DNA of 64,000 nt from Bacteroides rodentium JCM 16496 (GTDB lineage: Bacteria; Bacteroidota; Bacteroidia; Bacteroidales; Bacteroidaceae), in assembly GCF_000614125.1 (NCBI RefSeq), contig NZ_BAKJ01000012.1:1-64000 (forward strand), read 5' to 3'. Position 1 is the stretch's first letter; every line of letters starts with the position of its first letter. Position numbers and translations under genes: made by a program. Below, piece by piece: positions 59,837 through 64,000 of this stretch. A model generated the notes under the pieces. The model did not search any database. It was not told the DNA's origin and worked only from the letters and a program-made list of their open reading frames with translations.

Positions 59837-62024
59837 ATGATAGTTTGTATTGCCGAAAAGCCCTCTGTGGCGCGTGACATAGCTGATGTATTGGGAGCGA
59901 GAGAAAAGAAAGACGGATACATCGAAGGAAACGGATACCAGGTGACCTGGACATTCGGTCATCTTTGTACGCTGAAAGAGCCGCATGAATATACCCCTAA
60001 CTGGAAGTCATGGAGCTTGGGAAGCCTGCCCATGATACCTCCCCGTTTCGGCATTAAGCTGATTAGCAATCCCACATACGAGCGCCAGTTCCATACGATA
60101 GAGAACCTCATGCAGCATGCCGACATGATTATAAACTGCGGTGATGCCGGGCAGGAGGGAGAATTGATACAGCGCTGGGTGATGCAGAAGGCCGGGGCAC
60201 GTTGTCCGGTGAAGCGCCTTTGGATATCTTCACTGACAGAGGAAGCTATCCGTGAGGGCTTTGCCAAGCTGCGCGACGCATCGGATTTCCAGCCTTTGTA
60301 CGAAGCAGGCTTGTCGCGTGCCATTGGCGATTGGCTGCTCGGGATGAATGCCACCCGCCTCTACACCATGAAGTATGGGCAGAACCGGCAGGTACTTTCT
60401 ATCGGTCGTGTGCAGACACCGACACTGGCGCTGATTGTAAACCGTCAGTTGGAAATACAGAATTTTGTTCCCAAGCAATACTGGGAGCTGAAGACCGTCT
60501 ATCGAGATACCACTTTCTCCGCCATCCTCCGGAAAAGTGAGGAGGAACTGGTACTGGAAGCCGAGAAGCAGAAAGAGGCTATAGCTGCCGGGAAGAAACC
60601 TAAAAAAGAAGAAGAGAATCGGGGTATCGACCCCATTACCGACCGCGAACGTGGGCTTGCTTTATTGGACCAGATTAAGAATTCTCCTTTTACCGTGACG
60701 GATGTCACCAAGAAAGAGGGGAGGGAGGCGCCACTCCGCTTGTTTGACTTGACTTCTTTGCAAGTGGAATGTAACAAGAAGTTTGCCTATTCCGCTGATG
60801 AGACGCTGAAAATCATCCAGTCTTTGTATGAGAAGAAAGTGGCTACCTATCCACGTGTAGACACTACCTATTTGAGTGATGACATCTATCCCAAATGCCC
60901 CGGCATCTTGAAAGGTCTGCGTGATTACGAGACATTTACAGCCCCTTTGGCAGGAACTGCATTGTTGAAGTCCAAAAAGGTTTTCGATAACTCGAAGGTA
61001 ACAGACCACCATGCCATTATTCCTACCGGCCAGCATCCGCAGAATCTGACGGATATGGAGCGTCGCGTATTCGATTTGATAGCGCGCCGTTTCATTGCTG
61101 TATTCTATCCCGATTGTAAGTTTGCCACTACCACCGTATTGGGCGAGGTAGAGAGCATAGAGTTCAAGGCCACCGGCAAGCAGATTCTGGAACCGGGTTG
61201 GCGTGTTATCTTCGGCACCCCCTCGGCACAATCGCAGGAAGAGAAAGAGGAGAAGGGAGAAGAGGAGAATGTGCTTCCGGCTTTTGTGAAAGGAGAAAGC
61301 GGACCGCACGTCCCCGATTTGTATGAGAAGTGGACGCAGCCGCCCCGGCCTTATACGGAAGCCACCCTGCTGCGTGCTATGGAAACGGCGGGCAAGCTGG
61401 TGGATAACGACGAACTGCGTGATGCGTTGAAGGAAAATGGTATCGGTCGTCCATCTACGTGCAGCCATCATCGAGACGCTGTTCAAGCGAAACTATATCC
61501 GCAAAGAAAAGAAGAACCTGATAGCCACCCCTACCGGTGTGGAGCTGATACAGATTATCCATGAGGAGCTGTTGAAGTCGGCGGAACTGACCGGTATTTG
61601 GGAGAAAAAGCTACGTGAGATAGAAAGGCGGACATATAATGCCGGACAATTCTTGGAAGAATTGAAGCAGATGGTATCGGAAGTCGTGATGAGTGTACTT
61701 TCTGATAACAGCAACCGCCACATCACCATCCAAGCTCCTGCTCCCGAAAAGGGCAGTAAGGCTTCTGCCAAGGCAGAGGCTGCCGATAAGCCGAAAAAGG
61801 AGCCGAAGAAAAGAGCACCGAGAAAGTCTGCCGCCGCAGGTAAAAAGACGGAGCAGGTTTCGGGCACTGTGGCAGCTTCAAGTACGGAGGCTTCCGTACA
61901 AGCTGACGATTTCGTCGGTCAGCCTTGTCCGCTTTGCGGAAAAGGTACCGTTATCAAGGGGAAAACGGCTTATGGTTGTTCCGAATGGAAATCCGGATGC
62001 ACATTCCGCAAGCCGTTTGAATAA
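59837..62024 (+). CDS. topB: DNA topoisomerase III
   Basis: Type IA topoisomerase. N-terminal TOPRIM (MIVCIAEKPSVARDIADVL; INCGDAGQEGELIQRW with the acidic triad), SIGRVQTPTLALIVNRQ, catalytic Tyr in VATYPRVDTTYLS, DHHAIIPTGQ, and a C-terminal lysine-rich linker with one four-Cys zinc ribbon (PCPLCGKGTVIKGKTAYGCS). A break at about 61458 (two bases short, or one extra) repairs to GIGRPSTRAAIIETLFKRN. Repaired length is about 729 residues. It may relax or decatenate DNA. Divergent from the sulfatase and convergent with the Nudix gene. Confidence 0.93.
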
Positions 62025-62035
62025 GGGTAATCACA

Positions 62036-62590
62036 TTAGATAATTCTCTCTGCCATGTATTTCCAGAGGGGAGCAGCCATCAGCGCCTGGCGGATGCTTC
62101 CTTGCCGCAGCAATTCCTTGACCTCCTGCAAGGAAAGCAGGTGTACGGTCAGGTTTTCCGTATCTTCCAACTGTTGCTCGGAGATTTTCTCCACGTCCGT
62201 AGCCAGGAAACAGTAGGTAATGTTGGTGTGGGTACTTGGATTGGGAGAGATTTGCATGAACTCTTTCCATACTCCGTTTCCATAGCCGGTTTCTTCCAAA
62301 AGTTCCCGTTGTGCGGAAACCATCGGAGAGCCGTCCTCTTCTTCGCATACCCCTGCACAGAGCTCATAGGACGTTTCTTGTATGCCATGCCGGTATTGGC
62401 GGATAAAGACGAATTGTCCGTCACGGGTGATGGCAATGGTATTCACCCAGTTGGGATATTCCAATATATAATAGGAGGGAATGTGGTTGCCGTTGGGCAG
62501 CACTACATGGTCCTTACGCACAGTGAGCCACGGGGCCCGATGAAGGTATTCGCTGGATAAGACGGTCCAGGTGTCTTTTGATTTTTCCAT
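62036..62590 (-). CDS. Nudix hydrolase, ADP-sugar pyrophosphatase type
   Basis: 184 residues, intact. Core Nudix residues RELLEETGYG are present, following YELCAGVCEEEDGSPMVSAQ; the upstream E of the classical box is displaced. N-terminal WLTVRKDHVVLPNG and YYILEYPNWVNTIAITRD are like ADP-ribose pyrophosphatases. Probably hydrolyses ADP-ribose or another nucleotide sugar. It starts 14 bases after the anmK stop codon and is the last gene of a three-gene minus-strand run. Confidence 0.85.
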   Translation of the reverse strand: MEKSKDTWTVLSSEYLHRAPWLTVRKDHVVLPNGNHIPSYYILEYPNWVNTIAITRDGQFVFIRQYRHGIQETSYELCAGVCEEEDGSPMVSAQRELLEETGYGNGVWKEFMQISPNPSTHTNITYCFLATDVEKISEQQLEDTENLTVHLLSLQEVKELLRQGSIRQALMAAPLWKYMAERII

Positions 62591-62604
62591 AATGGTAGAA
62601 TTGA

Positions 62605-63683
62605 CTATATTTTAAACAGCATCCCTCCGATATTATCTGCCGTGGCTCCCGTCACCGAGGCGAGGCATCCGGGTGTGTCCGCCATATAGAGGGCACCCAG
62701 GAAAGCAAAGATTAGGGCTTCCTTGTACTCTATGATTTGCCGGCTGGGAATCACGATTTCACACGGACACAAGGCGTCGATACGTTCTATGAGGAACTTG
62801 TTGAATGCACCTCCGCCAGTAATCAGCAGCTTTCCGTTGCCATCGGGCAAGGGGTGGGCGGTGATGATGCGTGATATTTGCCAGGCGGCATGCTCGTAAA
62901 AGGTACGTAGCATATTCTCCATACTCAAGCCATAACGCTCGAGCATGGGATATACCAGCGTTTCCACCCACTCCCGTCCCAATGACTTCGGTCCGGACTG
63001 ATGGTAGAAATCCATTCCGTTCAGTTCGTCCAGCAGTTCTTGGCAGATGTTGCCTTGCCGTGCTATCTCGCCGTCACGGTCAAATTCCAATCCTATTTGC
63101 CGGCAGTAATGGTTGATGACGTAATTCACCGGACTGATGTCAAAAGCGATGCGTCGCCCGTCCTGCTCGAATGAGATGTTGGAGAAGCCGCCGATATTCA
63201 AACAGAAGTCGTAGCCGGCAAAAAGCAACCGGTCGCCAATAGGTACGAGTGGAGCGCCCTGCCCACCCAGCATGATGTCCAGCCGCCGGAAATCCGAAAC
63301 GGTAGGTATACGGGTTTCAGCGGCAATGGCGGCTCCGTCACCTATTTGGTACATGATTCTCTTTTGAGGCTCATGGAAGATGGTATGCCCGTGGGAGGCG
63401 ATAATATCGGGGTGGACTCCAAATTCTTGCATGAACTCGTTGACACGTTCACCGAGAAACTTTCCATAGGAGCTGTGGAAAGTGATGAACTCCAAAGCAC
63501 TCATTGTCTGTGCACCGGTACCCAATATCTGCTTCATGCGTCGGGGTAACTATAGCCTTTTGCACAGTCTATGTGGAAAGACCATTTTCCGGCTTTCTGC
63601 CGGAAAGTGCAGCAACATACGTCCAGCCCGTCAAGGGAAGTGCCGGACATCAGGCCGATGGCTTGAATTTGGAAGTCTTTCAT
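62605..63683 (-). CDS. anmK: Anhydro-N-acetylmuramic acid kinase
   Basis: Phosphorylates and opens 1,6-anhydroMurNAc during peptidoglycan recycling. Motifs: AIGLMSGTSLDGLDVCC at the N-terminus, ASHGHTIFHEP, QIGDGAAIAAETRIPTVSDF, RLDIMLGGQGAPLVPIGDRL, LNIGGFSNISF, and TGGGAFNKFLIERI. A break at about 63537 (one T short) repairs to YPDAMKQILGTGAQTMSALE, giving about 359 residues with the start at 63683. It sits between a peptidase gene and the Nudix gene. Confidence 0.93.
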
Positions 63684-63698
63684 CCTGATTTTCTTGTT

Positions 63699-64000
63699 TT
63701 ATTTATAATTGAGGTAGAATTCGACAACGGCTTCTATTCCTTTACGGAAGATGTCCAACGGTATATTCTCATTAGGTGAGTGGATGGCGTTGGATTCGAG
63801 CCCGAAGCCCATCAGAACGGTTTTGATGCCCAGTACTTGCTCGAAAGTGGAGATGATGGGGATACTTCCACCCCGACGCACTGCCAGCGGTTTCTTTCCA
63901 AAAGCTTTTTCAAAACCTTTTTCGGCGGCTTGGTAGGCGGGTAGGGTGATGGGACATACATATCCTTGGCCTCCATGCATCGGAGTGACTTTTACCTGCA
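63699..64000 (-). CDS. M20 family dipeptidase, C-terminal part
   Basis: The frame is open to the window edge, so only the last ~100 residues are seen. VRRGGSIPIISTFEQVLGIK and GFGLESNAIHSPNENIPLDIF are typical of the C-terminal catalytic half of M20 dipeptidases, with the metal-binding His in AIHSPNE. It precedes anmK by 15 bases, so the two are probably co-transcribed. Confidence 0.88.
   Translation of the reverse strand, partial: QVKVTPMHGGQGYVCPITLPAYQAAEKGFEKAFGKKPLAVRRGGSIPIISTFEQVLGIKTVLMGFGLESNAIHSPNENIPLDIFRKGIEAVVEFYLNYK

Overview
The window is chromosomal DNA of a gut Bacteroides (order Bacteroidales; species not determined). The evidence is the two SusC/SusD-type polysaccharide utilisation loci (PULs), a hybrid two-component system (HTCS), an ECF sigma/FecR pair, TAnnTTTG minus-7 promoter boxes, and many surface lipoproteins. 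No rRNA, tRNA, CRISPR array, phage or complete insertion sequence was seen.

Region by region. 1-1122: a broken lipoprotein gene followed by a gene-free stretch of short repeats. 1123-3135: a HAD phosphatase fused to a DUF3667 membrane domain (minus strand). 3309-26235 (plus strand): a high-mannose N-glycan PUL closely resembling B. thetaiotaomicron BT3983-BT3994. It holds four GH92 alpha-mannosidases, an ECF sigma/anti-sigma pair, SusC (with STN domain) and SusD, a GH18-like binding protein, a DUF1735/LamG protein, a GH18 endo-beta-N-acetylglucosaminidase, an MFS transporter and a GH130 phosphorylase. Together these can bind and release a high-mannose glycan at the surface, trim it in the periplasm, import Man-beta-1,4-GlcNAc and phosphorolyse it. 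26346-36040 (minus strand): housekeeping genes (GumN/TraB protein, NlpC/P60 lipoprotein, ABC exporter, M16 protease, kdsA, lipid kinase, miaA). 36041-37083: gene-poor, with a tandem promoter region, a probable small RNA and an orphan operator-like site. 37084-59594 (minus strand): a second PUL with GH88, HTCS, GH29 fucosidase, SusC/SusD, two heparinase II/III-type lyases and a sulfatase. Between the two lyases sits a three-gene fimbrillin-like/DUF3575 cassette. The inferred target is a sulfated, uronate-containing and possibly fucosylated glycan. 59837-64000: topB (plus), then a Nudix hydrolase, anmK and the end of an M20 peptidase (minus).

Quality caveat. Twenty-six reading-frame breaks fall in conserved genes. 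Each is repaired by restoring one or two bases, almost always in a short homopolymer, and the protein then continues in register. I read these as sequencing or assembly deletions, not pseudogenes, and annotate the genes as single CDSs with the break position stated. Amino-acid lengths of such genes are for the repaired product.
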